Under the pieces are notes generated by a model that had not been told where the DNA came from, did no database searches, and saw nothing but the letters and a program-made list of their open reading frames with translations. Shown here one piece after another: positions 27,671-38,641 of a stretch of DNA of 64,000 nucleotides. Source of the DNA: Telopea speciosissima (Eukaryota; Streptophyta; Magnoliopsida; Proteales; Proteaceae); the NCBI RefSeq assembly GCF_018873765.1, contig NC_057924.1:4216001-4280000 (forward strand), read 5' to 3'. Made by a program: the position numbers and the translations under genes. The number at the start of each line of letters is the position of its first letter. Position 1 is the stretch's first letter.

Positions 27671-30600
27671 TTTTTTTTTTTTCCCAAAAAGGAAGTACCC
27701 AATTATTGTGTTGAAGTACTGTTCACGTGAACAGTGATTTGGTTAATGTGTGTCTCTTCTATTTGTGTTTTATAGTTAGGATTATAAAGTCCTAGTTTCT
27801 AATTTCTGTTTGTAACTAAGATTGCTAATAGGATTAGAAACTAGGACTTTTATAATCCTAATTATAAAACAGTAAAATACAAAAAGAAGAGACACATGTC
27901 AGCCAAATCACTGTTCACGTGAACAGTACTTCAACATACTGAATGGTTTATCTGTTCCTTTTGGTGAAATAGCTATTTCTTTCGCTCTTTTTTTTTTTTT
28001 CTTTTCTTTTGGGTAAAATGTTTCTAATCAGATGAAACTGTACATTAGATACTGTGGAGGAAGGCATTTGATATCAGTTATCATTTATCCTTGTGCATGC
28101 TTAGGTTCTGGGAGGGCCTTGGATAAAGCTACGGTACCACCTACTTTTGTTGGTGGAGTGACCCCGGGACATACACCTATCAGTGTGGACAAATCAGTGG
28201 AGTTTTCATACGAAGAGCTTGCCATGGCTACAAATAACTTTAGTATTGCTAGCAAAATTGGTGAAGGTGGATTTGGAGTGGTTTACTATGCGGAGCTAAG
28301 AGGCGAGGTTTGTATTCTTGAAGGACATCAATACAAATTTTGATTTTGGTCTTATTTAAGTCATTGATGGAATTGAATGTTCACATGATTTTGACTGAAA
28401 TAAAAAGTTTTTTTCAATATGGCTTTTAGATGATTTTGACCAACGTGACAGAGATTTAAATTTTGATTCCTCTCAAAACTGTAACATTCATGTCATTTCA
28501 GCCAAAATCTGTCGACATTTGTCTACAAGGTCTTGTATTTGGTTATGATTGATTTTAGCCTCCTAAGAATGCTTGATAATTTGACTCAAAATTATATTAG
28601 TTTCCAGTCAATAAAATTTCAAAATAATAGTTGCATTGTTCAATAACCTCTTATTGAAGTGGCATATCTACTGGTTTATGAGGGAGTCCTTTAATAATGA
28701 ATTTGAGAATCCGACTTCAATTATTCTTTTAGGTTGCCATGGACAATATATTCTAACCAACATGGTGTCTAATTCCCAACCACTGCTTGATGCATCTGAA
28801 GATGCAGAGAAAATTACAAGAAATTTGCCTCAGATATTTCATAACTCCGTTGAAATAGTAATGTTTCCTTTTTTGGCAATCCAAACCATCAAGAATCAGG
28901 GATTCACATTCACAGAATTGAATAAAACTAGCCTTGGAGGTGTTGAAAGTAATGGGTTACTCTCTACCGAAAAAGGAGCTGGTGGACAGTACTGTTAGAA
29001 CTCAATATTTTACAGCTTTACCTTTTCTCCCCTTGTATGTGAATCTATAGCCTATTTATTTTTTACCCTTATAATTTTCTTTCTTGATAATTCAATTTCT
29101 ATATGCAGAGGCATATAATAGGATCATGTGTTCCATGCATAGTACTATATCGATATATCGGTATCTGGCCTACGAGATATCCAAATATCCGAGATATCCA
29201 ATATGACCGAAATATTGCATTTTTCTGCAATATTGGGTCCATCTCGGGGTTTTGGCCATATCTAGGCCGAAACTTCATGGACAGCCTTATTTGCTTAATA
29301 AACACATTTAAACCATAAAATTGTAAAATGTGAATTCAAATTGGTGTTTTGGGCTTGCACCCTGATTGACATACGGCCACTAATGTATAAATAGTTAAAT
29401 ACACATAGATTAGGCAGTTAATATTTAATAATAGTATTTAACTATCACATATCAAGTTAAAGCCAATACACATTGATGAGTGCCATGATTCTCATAAACT
29501 CCATAATATTCAATAACTCGCTTAAAGCCTTAAAGGCAATACACTAAGTGTCAAAGTTAGTAAGTCCGAAAATTAAAATAATTATTTAAGAGCAGAAAAA
29601 TAAATCCGACACCGTGAAGCCGTAGATCGCCATTGGTGTCTAACATATATTTAATTCATTACCATCTAAGTCATATTACCCCTAATTATTTCCTATTTTA
29701 ATTGTAGGAAAATGAATTTTTAAAACCAGAAAAAAAAAAAAAAATACATATGGAAAAAAATTTACATCGTGAGGCTATAGATCGGCCTCCGTGTCTAACA
29801 TATATTAATATCATCACCATCCAACAAAATTTGTACATAGTCTTTTCAAAAAATAGTTTTAGAGGAATAGAATTTACCTTAAATAGTGGAAAAAGCTTGG
29901 ATGATGAGCTTAGATGACCCTCCGATGAGTTTACCGGCGAAAATCCGACAACAATGTGCTTGAACAATGGCTAGAGTGTTGGATGAGAGCTTGGAAGAGT
30001 GGAAGAATAGGCAAAAGACTGAAATTCCTTAGCAAATGCAGCTCTCGGTCGAAATATGGACCGAAATTTGCGAAATATTGTATTAAAGCCCCCTTCACGT
30101 GACACTTTAAGCCAAAATACCATATTTCGTCGATATCTCACGAGTTCCATGATATCACTCACGATATCTCACGAATATGAAGTGTCTCTAGCTTATCCAT
30201 GCTTTGAAGTGTCTTTTATGATTCCTTCCCCCTTGGAGTTGTATATCTGATTTTTCTTGATCTGTTTCTCCTACTTGTCATGCAGAAAGCTGCCATCAAG
30301 AAGATGGATATGCAAGCATCGAGAGAGTTCCTTGCGGAATTGAAGGTTCTCACGCATGTTCATCACTTGAACCTGGTATCGTATTTTCCTGAAGAAAGTC
30401 TTTTTGGTTAGACATGACCATTTATTTGAATAGTATTTCAGTCTAAGATTCATCTAGCATATTATATTCAACATTTTAAGCTTAAATCATTGAGGAGAAT
30501 TTCCTTAAATATTTGATTATTCATTTTCACACCTAAGAGGTTTTGTTATCAAATATCAAGTCCTTGTGTCTATCTGGTGATAATCTCCATGTTCAACAAC

Positions 30601-33600
30601 AATAGTAGCTAAGGAGTTCCGGAAGTTGGTCAGCGTGGTTGACTAGAGAAAAATTCCTTGGCTAATCAAATTGCAATTGCTTCCATTTCCTCTTTTCTTA
30701 CTGAATTATGAATTTAATTTAGTGACCAGCCTGTCTTACTGGACCAGTTCAGTATCCTTGGTAACCCACAAAGGAAATCCAATCAGTATTAATTGTTGAT
30801 CCACAGGAATCTTCCCCTTGGTCATGTATTTATGTGATGCTTATTCATGCTGCTGCAAGCTCTGAAGTCGACATGGTCGCTGCATTTCTGTACATTGACT
30901 CCATCTGAGGATGTTCAATATAACCGATGCTTACCTGTTTCAGTTGTTTTGATATCCTATATTATATTGTTATAAGGTTTGAGATTTTACCTTCTATACT
31001 TTTGAGACCTCAGACTTGAATCTCATATTCATTTTCATCTTGCAAGCCTCTCAAAACTTCTAAGCCCACTTGTATAGGTTAGAGGTTTGCAAGAGAAGGT
31101 AGGAGTTTACTTCAGTCTGGAACCCACGTTGTACAGTCCCCCAACCAGGTTTTCCTTTTCAGGCTCACTGAGCTGAGGTCAGATGAGACGTCTGTCATGT
31201 AGTCATCTATTTAATTATCGTTTTGTTAGATTGGTAGTTAATGTTTTCCTTTATTGCTTCTGTCCTCCAGAGAGACTGGATCCATTGGATTTCCATCTTT
31301 GGCTGCTGCTTGCACTGTTATTTTCCTAATTGATGTGCCCAATATGGCAACTGTATTGATAAATTTATTTAGGCTCAATCTCAGAGACAAGTAAAAAGTA
31401 GTTTTCTTCTATGTTTTATTTCTTAGATTACGTAGTCCTCTTTTGACATGTAATTCTTTTGAGGAATGTCTTGAGTTGTTCATGGAGACCACTACCATGT
31501 GGTTGCACATGCCTAAGGCAGCCTTCAGTTAAATCCCTTTGGAAGATCCCAGACACTCTGCTCTACCGGATGGCTACATCTGGAGGGGACCAGCACTACT
31601 TCATGGCCTGTGACACATCGTATGCTGCAGCCACAGATAAAACAATTCCTTTTTACTCCTGATTCATCTCTTTTGCATTTAGTATTTTGTAGTATTTTTG
31701 TTTCTTTAATATGCATTACAGTGGATGTTTCCCATGGCCAACAACTGTTTTTGGTTGCATCTATAGAACCGTGATCTGTGCCTTGCCACAGTTTCTGTAA
31801 GAGTAAACTGAAAGGTTTTCACAGTATCCATGACACCCCTCACGCACCCTTTGGGATGCATGGTCAGAGTCTCAGAGAGAGAGAGAGAGAGAGAGAGTGT
31901 TCAATCCTGTGAATTGTGATACAAGAGATGGCACTGTATTGTTTACCAAATAAGCCAATACTCCCTGAAGAAACTTGGGCTGGGCTGACCTGGCCTGAGG
32001 CCTGTTCATATCTTGGCCCTGAAATGGAGCTGATTTTTATGACTAAGCCTGGACCTGAAAATTTTCAAGGCCAGGCTGGACTGGGGAGGCAACGGTAAGG
32101 TTGCTCCAATGTGACTAAGTGGTCACGGGTTCGAGTCTGGAAACAGCCTCTCTACGAAAGCATGGGTTAAGCTGCATACATTATGACCCTCTCCCTAGGC
32201 CCCACAGTGGTGGGAGCCTCATGCATTGGGTATGCCCGCTGGGCTAGTCTCCACTCAGCTCAATGCCCCATACCAAGGACTGTAAAATTCAACCTAGCCC
32301 AAGCCCGACCCTTGACCAAAAACTTGCAGGCTGGGCTGGGCCCACCTCCACCTTGTTCAAGCCTGGTTTGCTTACATCCAAGACTTTTGAGGGTGAAAAG
32401 TTGATTAGTACATTAATTTGGACTCTTAAATATATATTTTCTTACCTTTAGAACTTATTCGTCAATGAATGTTTTGATCGTGTTGCTATCCAGTTATTAC
32501 TTTTGTGATTGAATGACAGCTTTGAGTTACATGTTTTGCCTATATGATCCTTAATAGGAGTAGTTATTTATAATTTGGTTTTTACTGATTATCTGTGACT
32601 ATATTCATTAAAATCTAATGCAGGTGCGCTTGATAGGATACTGTATTGAAGGTTCTTTGTTTCTAGTATATGAGTTTATTGAGAATGGCAATTTAAGCCA
32701 ACATTTGCGTGGTTCAGGTGAGAACAGTAGTACACAACTGTGCCGTAAAATTCTTTTCTGACAAACAATTGAACACCTTTAACTGCTTGTAGTCCATTCA
32801 ATTATTAATTGTGATTACTTTCCTCTGTTTACAGGGAAGGATCCACTTCCATGGTCTACTAGGGTTCAAATCGCCCTTGATTCGGCAAGAGGTCTTGAAT
32901 ATATTCATGAGCATACTGTTCCTGTCTATATCCATCGTGATATTAAAACAGCAAACATTTTGATTGACCAGAACTATCATGGAAAGGTTATGACAATCAC
33001 TCTAGGCAAGACCCAGACTTAGTAAAAATTTGTTTATCTAAATCGGAAAAAATTGTTATCTTGTAGGTTGCAGATTTTGGATTAGCCAAATTGACTGAAG
33101 TTGGAAATACATTGCCCACACGTCTAGTGGGTACATTTGGATACATGCCACCAGAGTAAGATAGTTTCTGTTGGTTTATTTTTTATATTCGTTGTCATTC
33201 AATTCTTCTAACTATTTGTCATAGGGGGGGGGGGGGGGAGGAGATAATACTAACTCCTTTTGCATATATTCATAAAATGCTTTAACCCAAAAAAGCATTT
33301 CTATTGGTATATTTGTTCTGGATTCTAGTATGCTGTCTACATGTATTGAACTGTAGGATGCTATTCTAGTGTTTTGGGTGGATTGAAGAACAGCTATCAG
33401 TGAAATTCTATCTTAATAGCAATGGAATTAACTATCAATGAAAATAGACTTCTCACAAGACATGAGAGTTAAATGGTTTAGATACTTGTCAGGAGGGAAT
33501 AGCTCTTTTTTAAATTGGGGAAATTTTATAATGGTCTGAGATTTATGACTCTATAAGGAAGGGCTTTCTCTAATGTCATGGAAGCATGGATTAAGGCTAA

Positions 33601-34829
33601 TTTAACGCAGTAAGAATTTTGTTAAACCTGAAAGTGGTTATTTGAAGATCCAACTTATCTTGTCAATTCTTTTGTTGCTTGGATTTTTTGTTAAATAATG
33701 GTTGGAGTTCCTTCTTCCTTTCATTACTGTATGATTGATAGAACCTTCCTTACAGAAGTGTGTTTTCTGATACAGACACTCAGAAGGATTATGATATTTA
33801 AATGCCTCCCATGCAAAACTTTAAATATTATGCATTAAGCTACGCAGTGTCATGCATCAGTTATGCATTTTATATTGATAATTAATGTCCATGCTAGTCT
33901 TATTTTTATGTCCAGAAGGATTTCTTATTATAAAATGTTCCCATGGCCTCAGTGTTATTAATGAGGTGGATGGTTGGATATTTCAGAGTTCTATTCCTGA
34001 TGGACAAAATAAAATATAGGGTCTCATCCACTGCTTGATTTGCTTGGGTTATAGGAATAGTTGCTTCCTTAGAATCCATATGATCCTTGAAAGGCCTGTT
34101 TTCCAGGGCATTTTCTGCTTATCCTAATATAAGCTTATGGTGGAACTGCAATCAGGCAACCTCTTATAACATCAAATAAACTAGGAGTCGATGAACTTCT
34201 AATTTCTAAAACACTTACAACTTGTTTTTCTCATCACTTGTGTGTAGGTATGCTCAATATGGTGATATTTCTCCTAAGGTTGATGTCTTTGCTTTTGGAG
34301 TTGTCCTTTATGAACTTATTTCAGCCAAGGAAGCTGTGGTCAAGGCAGCAGGATGTATTGCTGATACAAAAGGACTCGTGGCATTGGTTATTCTCTTACT
34401 CCCTTTCAGTTCACTGATGGTATAATTGTTTCTGAAACTACCATCCATGACATAACTCTTACTTCTTGGTGCTGTACAGTTCGACGATGCTCTTAGTCAG
34501 CCCGACCCAAGAGCAGATCTCCAGAAACTAGTTGACCCTAGGCTTGGGAATGACTATCCACTTGATGCAGTTCTTAAGGTGGAATTAGAAATAAGAAAAA
34601 GATCTTGTCAAGGTTTGGTTAGTATACTTAATCTAATAAACTTTCGTGGCTGTTTTGGTTGCAGATGGCGCAGCTTGCCGAGGCTTGCACAAAAGAAAAT
34701 CCCCAGTTGAGGCCAACCATGAGGTCGATAGTGGTTGCACTGATGACCCTTTCCTCCTCAACTGAGGAATGGGATGTCAGAGCATTCTATGGAAACCAAG
34801 CAATGGTAAATCTAGTGTCAGGAAGGTAG
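24470..34829 (+). CDS. LysM-domain receptor-like kinase, CERK1/LYK type (complete)
   Basis: Twelve exons: 24470-25106, 25880-25919, 26029-26042, 26153-26311, 28105-28307, 30286-30375, 32624-32717, 32835-32986, 33067-33155, 34248-34386, 34480-34578 and 34665-34829. The total is 1881 nt, 626 aa, close to CERK1. The start is the ATG at MAVAGS; an upstream in-frame ATG would precede the signal peptide awkwardly. Signal peptide about 1-30; three-LysM ectodomain with CDC and CYC pairs and several N-glycosylation sites; TM helix about 234-257; juxtamembrane [14 protein letters not shown]; glycine loop [13 protein letters not shown] near 336; AIKK lysine near 356; HRDIKTAN near 446; DFGLAK near 466; terminal LVSGR. 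All catalytic residues are present. In the family it senses chitin or Myc/Nod-like oligomers at the plasma membrane and signals through cytoplasmic kinases. Introns 1, 4, 5 and 6 carry LINE, MITE, hAT-like and SINE insertions. Confidence 0.95.
25326..25533 (-). mobile_element. RTE LINE fragment in LYK intron 1
   Basis: The reverse-complemented RTE 3' end begins with ACAACAACTCAGCCTTATCC and continues into the C-terminal coding part (matching 7800-7990 of the larger LINE), with an internal deletion. The target duplication TGGGTTTCTATA lies at 25314-25325 and 25534-25545. It is absent from intron 1 of copy A, so it inserted after the duplication. Confidence 0.85.
27711..27935. mobile_element. 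225-bp hairpin MITE in LYK intron 4
   Basis: The arms are near-perfect inverted repeats: left TTGAAGTACTGTTCACGTGA, right its complement ending GTACTTCAA, and the pairing continues through GAAGAGACAC and AGGATTATAAAGTCCTAG motifs. Each terminus carries the palindrome GTTCACGTGAAC with a CACGTG G-box core. No clear TSD was found. Confidence 0.8.
29140..30175. mobile_element. Non-autonomous hAT-like element in LYK intron 5
   Basis: Both ends are dense in ATATC/GATATCTC motifs (left near 29145-29240, right near 30120-30172). The interior carries two copies of a repeat reading CCGTGAAGCCGTAGATCG..GTCTAACATATAT, closely resembling the subterminal repeats of the hAT at 9187-14104 (about 13340-13560). 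No transposase remains. Exact ends and TSD could not be fixed. Confidence 0.55.
31960..32345. repeat. GGCCTGGGCT-rich element in LYK intron 6
   Basis: The segment begins with repeated CTGGGCTGACCTGGCC-type motifs and ends with GCAGGCTGGGCTGGGCCCAC, which suggests a MITE-like repeat interrupted by the SINE at about 32084-32240. Boundaries are uncertain. Confidence 0.4.
32084..32240 (+). mobile_element. tRNA-derived SINE in LYK intron 6
   Basis: The 5' part has a tRNA-like promoter: an A-box-like GGCAACGGTAAGG and a B box GGTTCGAGTCT (about 32128-32138), with AAGTGGTCACGGG between them. The 3' part, GCTGCATACATTATGACCCT then GTGGGAGCCTCATGCATTGG, is the standard body of a widespread plant SINE. 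It is not a functional tRNA: there is no acceptor stem. Confidence 0.8.
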
Positions 34830-35765
34830 AAAGAGCCAGCTGATGATTTTGTAAGTACCTCCTTCCAGAATGACTTTGGATTCCTCATCTCTACATGTGT
34901 AGAAGCATGCATTATGAGATTTTGTTGGTCGAACCAATGTGAAATGCTGCTGGATGGAGGCCATGACTAAGGGAATGAAGATAAAGCAGTGACAGTAGGG
35001 GGGAAGAAAAAGAAAATGAACATATTGTATTTTCAATCACCTTGATTTAGCACATAATACTAACAGTGTGTACAATAAGTAAATTAATCTACAATTCTGC
35101 AGATTTTATTCCTTTTTTTTTTTTTTGGTTCCTTTTGGTGTGCTGGCATTCATTGTAAAGAGTTCATAGCAGAATAGCAATTGTATTCTTTCACTATCAT
35201 TTTCATATTCAGAATTATTGGTGTTCATAAACAGGTTAGTGAAACATGCATGTCAAGCTTTAGTTGAATGGTCAATATTAAGCTTGGCAAAAGAACAGTG
35301 CCCTAAATCTTGACCTAGAATGTTTCTTCCCATAAGTTTTTGGTTGATTCATAATGGGTTTCCAGGAAAAGAGAGGTTGTTTCCTACGGGAAATGCTGAT
35401 TGGGCAATTTTAAAGCAGGGAGCACCTGCAAATTAAGCTCCCATTCCCAGGATGAGGGAACTGTGTTTCCAAGGGTGGAGGTAGGAGTTAAAGTAGGCAA
35501 AACAAAGTAGAAGACGTTTGCTTTCTCATGTACGCTTTTACCTTCTTCATGCAGATGCCCTCTAAAGTCCCAGGCATTCACATCCCTTCTACCTCCCAAG
35601 AAATCTTAGGATCTGATAGAAATATGCACAAGCTCCAAAGACCTACTTGAAGCAGGAAAGCCAAAACGTATATTTGAAATTGCTTGATCATTCCTGGTAC
35701 AGGAAGTCAGGAACAAGGAAACCCATCAATCTCTAAATGTTTATCTTATGCTTGTTTAGCTGAGA
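34830..35765. other. 3' flank of LYK gene
   Basis: Contains the LYK 3' untranslated region and AT-rich intergenic DNA. No exon, RNA gene or clear mobile element is seen before the Pack-MULE. Confidence 0.4.
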
Positions 35766-35953
35766 TAATTTAAAGGGTAATTTACACATACCACCTTTGA
35801 GGTTTGACGAAAGGATGATTTTACCCCCCAGTTTTGAAAAATTCTGCGTACCCCCCTGAGGTTTACAAACTGTAACAAATAAATCCATTCTGTCAGTTTA
35901 TGACTAACATTGTTAAAATCAAAAGGTAAAATGACAAAAATGCCCTTTCAAGG

Positions 35954-35984
<31 letters not shown>

Positions 35985-36048
35985 CAACTCATCTTCCCCA
36001 AATCGATTGAGGAAGATGAGTTACAGGTATCCCATCGATCTTGATTAG

Positions 36049-36156
36049 GTGTAGAGATGTGTAGAGGACAAGTCTATATTTGTTGCAACATATGAAGGAG
36101 AGCATAACCATGAGGTTATTGAAGCACCAAGTGGTTTTACAGATTTTCAAAATTGA
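36049..36156 (+). pseudogene. WRKY transcription factor fragment
   Basis: In frame the sequence reads RCVEDKSIFVATYEGEHNHE, the second half of a WRKY domain with the HxH zinc ligands. It starts right after an AG at the VQR position, where group IIa/IIb WRKY genes have their V-type intron; here the Q codon has become TAG. The WRKYGQK half is missing. It lies inside the Pack-MULE and ends in a stop shortly after the domain, so it is a captured non-functional exon piece. Confidence 0.8.
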
Positions 36157-36554
36157 AGCACTAAGTGTAGAGCAACCCATTCCTTTTTCTTCTCCTTCTG
36201 CTATTTTTTGCCGCCGCTGCCACTGCCACCACCACCTCAAATCCTCCTTCTCTCGCTCCCCTGTAGCCCCGCCACCATCCTATCCAGTCTTCTCCGCCAC
36301 ATCTCGCACCCAACAGATGGCCACCATTGTTGCAACCACATACGCAATCACGCCACCATCCATGCACTGGCATACCAAGCATCGCCACAAGCCGCCCACA
36401 TCCATATCTTAAAAAATTAGAGAAAGAGAGAGAGAGGGCGAAGGTGTATAATTAAAAAAATAAGAGAAATGGGAGATGGAGAGGAACCCTGATCTTCTTC
36501 GTTTCTTCAAATGCCTCTGCTGTAGGGTGTTATCAGAAAATGGGTTTCAACTTT

Positions 36555-36770
36555 GGGTTCAAGAGAAATGGGGCAGATGAAGACCCAAGGGACATCAGAC
36601 AAATCCAGCTCTTGAATCATCTTCTTCAGATCCAATTTCTCACCACTATCACATCCACAAACCTCACCTCCACCACCCAAAACCCCATCTTTGACTCCGG
36701 TTTCCAGATCTAGAACATGCTCACCGCCACCCAACTCAAACCTCATAGCTACATCCCTTCTCATGTCCAT
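36555..36770 (-). pseudogene. U-box E3 ligase (PUB) 5' fragment
   Basis: The minus-strand reading frame contains LDLETGVKDGVLGGGG, then DLKKMIQELDLSDVP and FICPISLEP, matching the N-terminus and the first U-box residues of PUB30/31-like plant proteins. Similarity stops after LEP and the frame continues as unrelated sequence, so the U-box is cut. It lies in the Pack-MULE in opposite orientation to the WRKY piece. Confidence 0.75.
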
Positions 36771-37132
36771 TGTAATACTTCTCTATTAAGATTTACAGGT
36801 ACGCCATATCTAGGCATCATAGATATTTAAGTAAAATTTCCCCCAGTGGTCAAAGGCATGAGCTAAAAGAGGTTTGAGACCTGTAACTCATCTTCCCCAA
36901 TCGATTTGGGGAAGATGAGTTACAGGTTTTATTTTTTGTTCTTTTTTTGCAAGGGTAATTTTATCAGTTCACCTCTTATTTTTAACATTGTTAGTCATTA
37001 GCTGACGGCATGAGCTTATTTGTTACTGTTTGCAAACCTTAGGGGGGTATGCAGAATTTTTCAAAACTGCGGGATAAAATTATCCTTTCGTCAAACCTGA
37101 GGGGTGGTATGTGTAAATTACCCTAATTTAAA

Positions 37133-37864
37133 AAGGGGGGGATTGATTCTAACCCCATTTGTGAGATTTCGTATTATCATGAACTTTTCAGGAGTGCCTT
37201 TTCAAAGCTTGGAAAACAATATCATCTTCTTCTTCGGCAGTTTTGCTGGAGTACACCATGAAACTCAAATTTTACCATGAAATCTAAACCTCCGAATTCA
37301 TTTAAATGCCATTGTAACCTAGTTAGAGGAAATAAAATGTCAGTGAACTAGGTTACCGGATTTGCAAAGAGATTGCTGAAGAAAGAGATGAAGAAAGATT
37401 TCTAGAGTTCACAGAGTGGCAGAGAGGGTGACAGAGATCATAGGAGTTGTAGAGAGAGAGATCATTGACGTATCTTGTGGAGAGGTCATAGGTAGAGTTG
37501 CAAGAGAGGGAAAGAGATGGAAGAGGGAGGATGATTTACCTCGATACCTCCATCCTAATGGACCAATGTGCTAAGGAAAGGGACATTATTCACTTATCAG
37601 AAAATGGAAAAGTAACAATGTTCACAACCATTTCTAGATTTCTCCTAGCATAAATAGGTGCAAGTATGAAAGAAAGCTCAACTCAAATGATACATCAACA
37701 ATAATGGTTGTTTGCCCGATATGCAAGTGAAAGGAAATGATCTGAGAAGCCTATGCTAAATGTGCTTAACTTGATGTCATTTTTTGAGGCTGCATGTTAA
37801 TCACCTAGAGTGAAATTGTTTTATTCCCATTGCCTCAAATATCCACTTCAAAGGCATATGAACT
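37133..37864. other. Intergenic DNA, no gene seen
   Basis: Contains GA-rich stretches (about 37380-37530) and AT-rich sequence. No coding or structural feature is supported. Confidence 0.4.
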
Positions 37865-38195
37865 ACAACAAACAAACTCAGCCATATCCCAACTTAATGG
37901 GGTCGGCTACATGGATCCAAACAAAGGAAAACTGATGCCAAAATAAAAAAAAAAAGGGGAATGAAGAGATGGGAAAAGAAGAATAGGAAATGAGATGAGA
38001 AATGAAAAATGCCAAATAAAAGATAAAAAATTAAAGGAAAAATGAAAGATGAAAGTAAGAGGAAAGAGGCACAGCCCAGCAAGTCAGGAGAATCTCAGCT
38101 AAATGGGGTCTGCTACATGGATCTTTGCCCTCCAATATGCTCTATCCGAGGTCATACTTGGTACAAGACCTAGACTATGCATGTGCTACCCAACT
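37865..38195 (-). mobile_element. RTE LINE 3' fragment
   Basis: The reverse complement of the RTE 3' end (ACAAACAAACTCAGCCATATC, CTACATGGATCC) is followed by the GA-rich 3' region, GAATCTCAGCTAAATGGGGT and the end of the coding region. It corresponds to about 7900-8214 of the larger LINE copy. It is 5'-truncated. Confidence 0.85.
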
Positions 38196-38641
38196 AAACT
38201 TAAATAAGAAAGAGCAAGTCCATAATTTTGTAAATTTTAAGACAACAGATTGTCACTGTTTCGATATAAGCAGCGGTCCAGCAGAAGCCATTGAGTGTTC
38301 CAATGAGGAGTGCTATGATACAAAATACAAAATAGAGGATTAAAAAAACTAAAGAGTAGACTAAGAAGCGAGCAGGTAGTAGTGAGAAAAGATAAGAATG
38401 GCATAGGCTTAGTTGAGTTGAGTCAGGTAAGGTTCTAAGCTTGTTTGAGGAAAAACAAATCTATTGTTGCACCTCAATGGGTGGTCTTATGCTCATCAAA
38501 TCAGGAACCATTTGGTGACTGAATTGGAGCTGCTCTCATAAATGCATCTGAAACTGAATTCTTTTCTTCTTTCACGCAAAGAATACACTATGCATTGTAG
38601 TATGTTATAACTGGCTGATTGAATGAAGCTCATGATCAGAG

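Larger units (their letters stand above)
35775..37123. mobile_element. Pack-MULE-like element carrying WRKY and U-box gene fragments
   Basis: Long terminal inverted repeats of about 170 bp (left GGGTAATTTACACATACCAC, right its complement) are flanked by the 9-bp TSD TAATTTAAA at 35766-35774 and 37124-37132. The interior has no transposase but holds a WRKY-gene exon fragment on the plus strand and a PUB-gene fragment on the minus strand, plus an unidentified GC-richer block (about 36160-36420). Two palindromes of the form ACTCATCTTCCCC..GGGGAAGATGAGT flank the captured DNA (about 35982 and 36885). Long TIRs, a 9-bp TSD and host-gene inserts define a Pack-MULE. Confidence 0.88.

Noticed and set aside
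32084-32160. tRNA gene
   Set aside because: A- and B-box-like motifs are present but there is no acceptor stem or anticodon arm; the downstream body matches a SINE.
36161-36388. Gly/Trp-rich minus-strand ORF
   Set aside because: It is low-complexity sequence inside the Pack-MULE with no recognisable domain; left as unidentified interior DNA.
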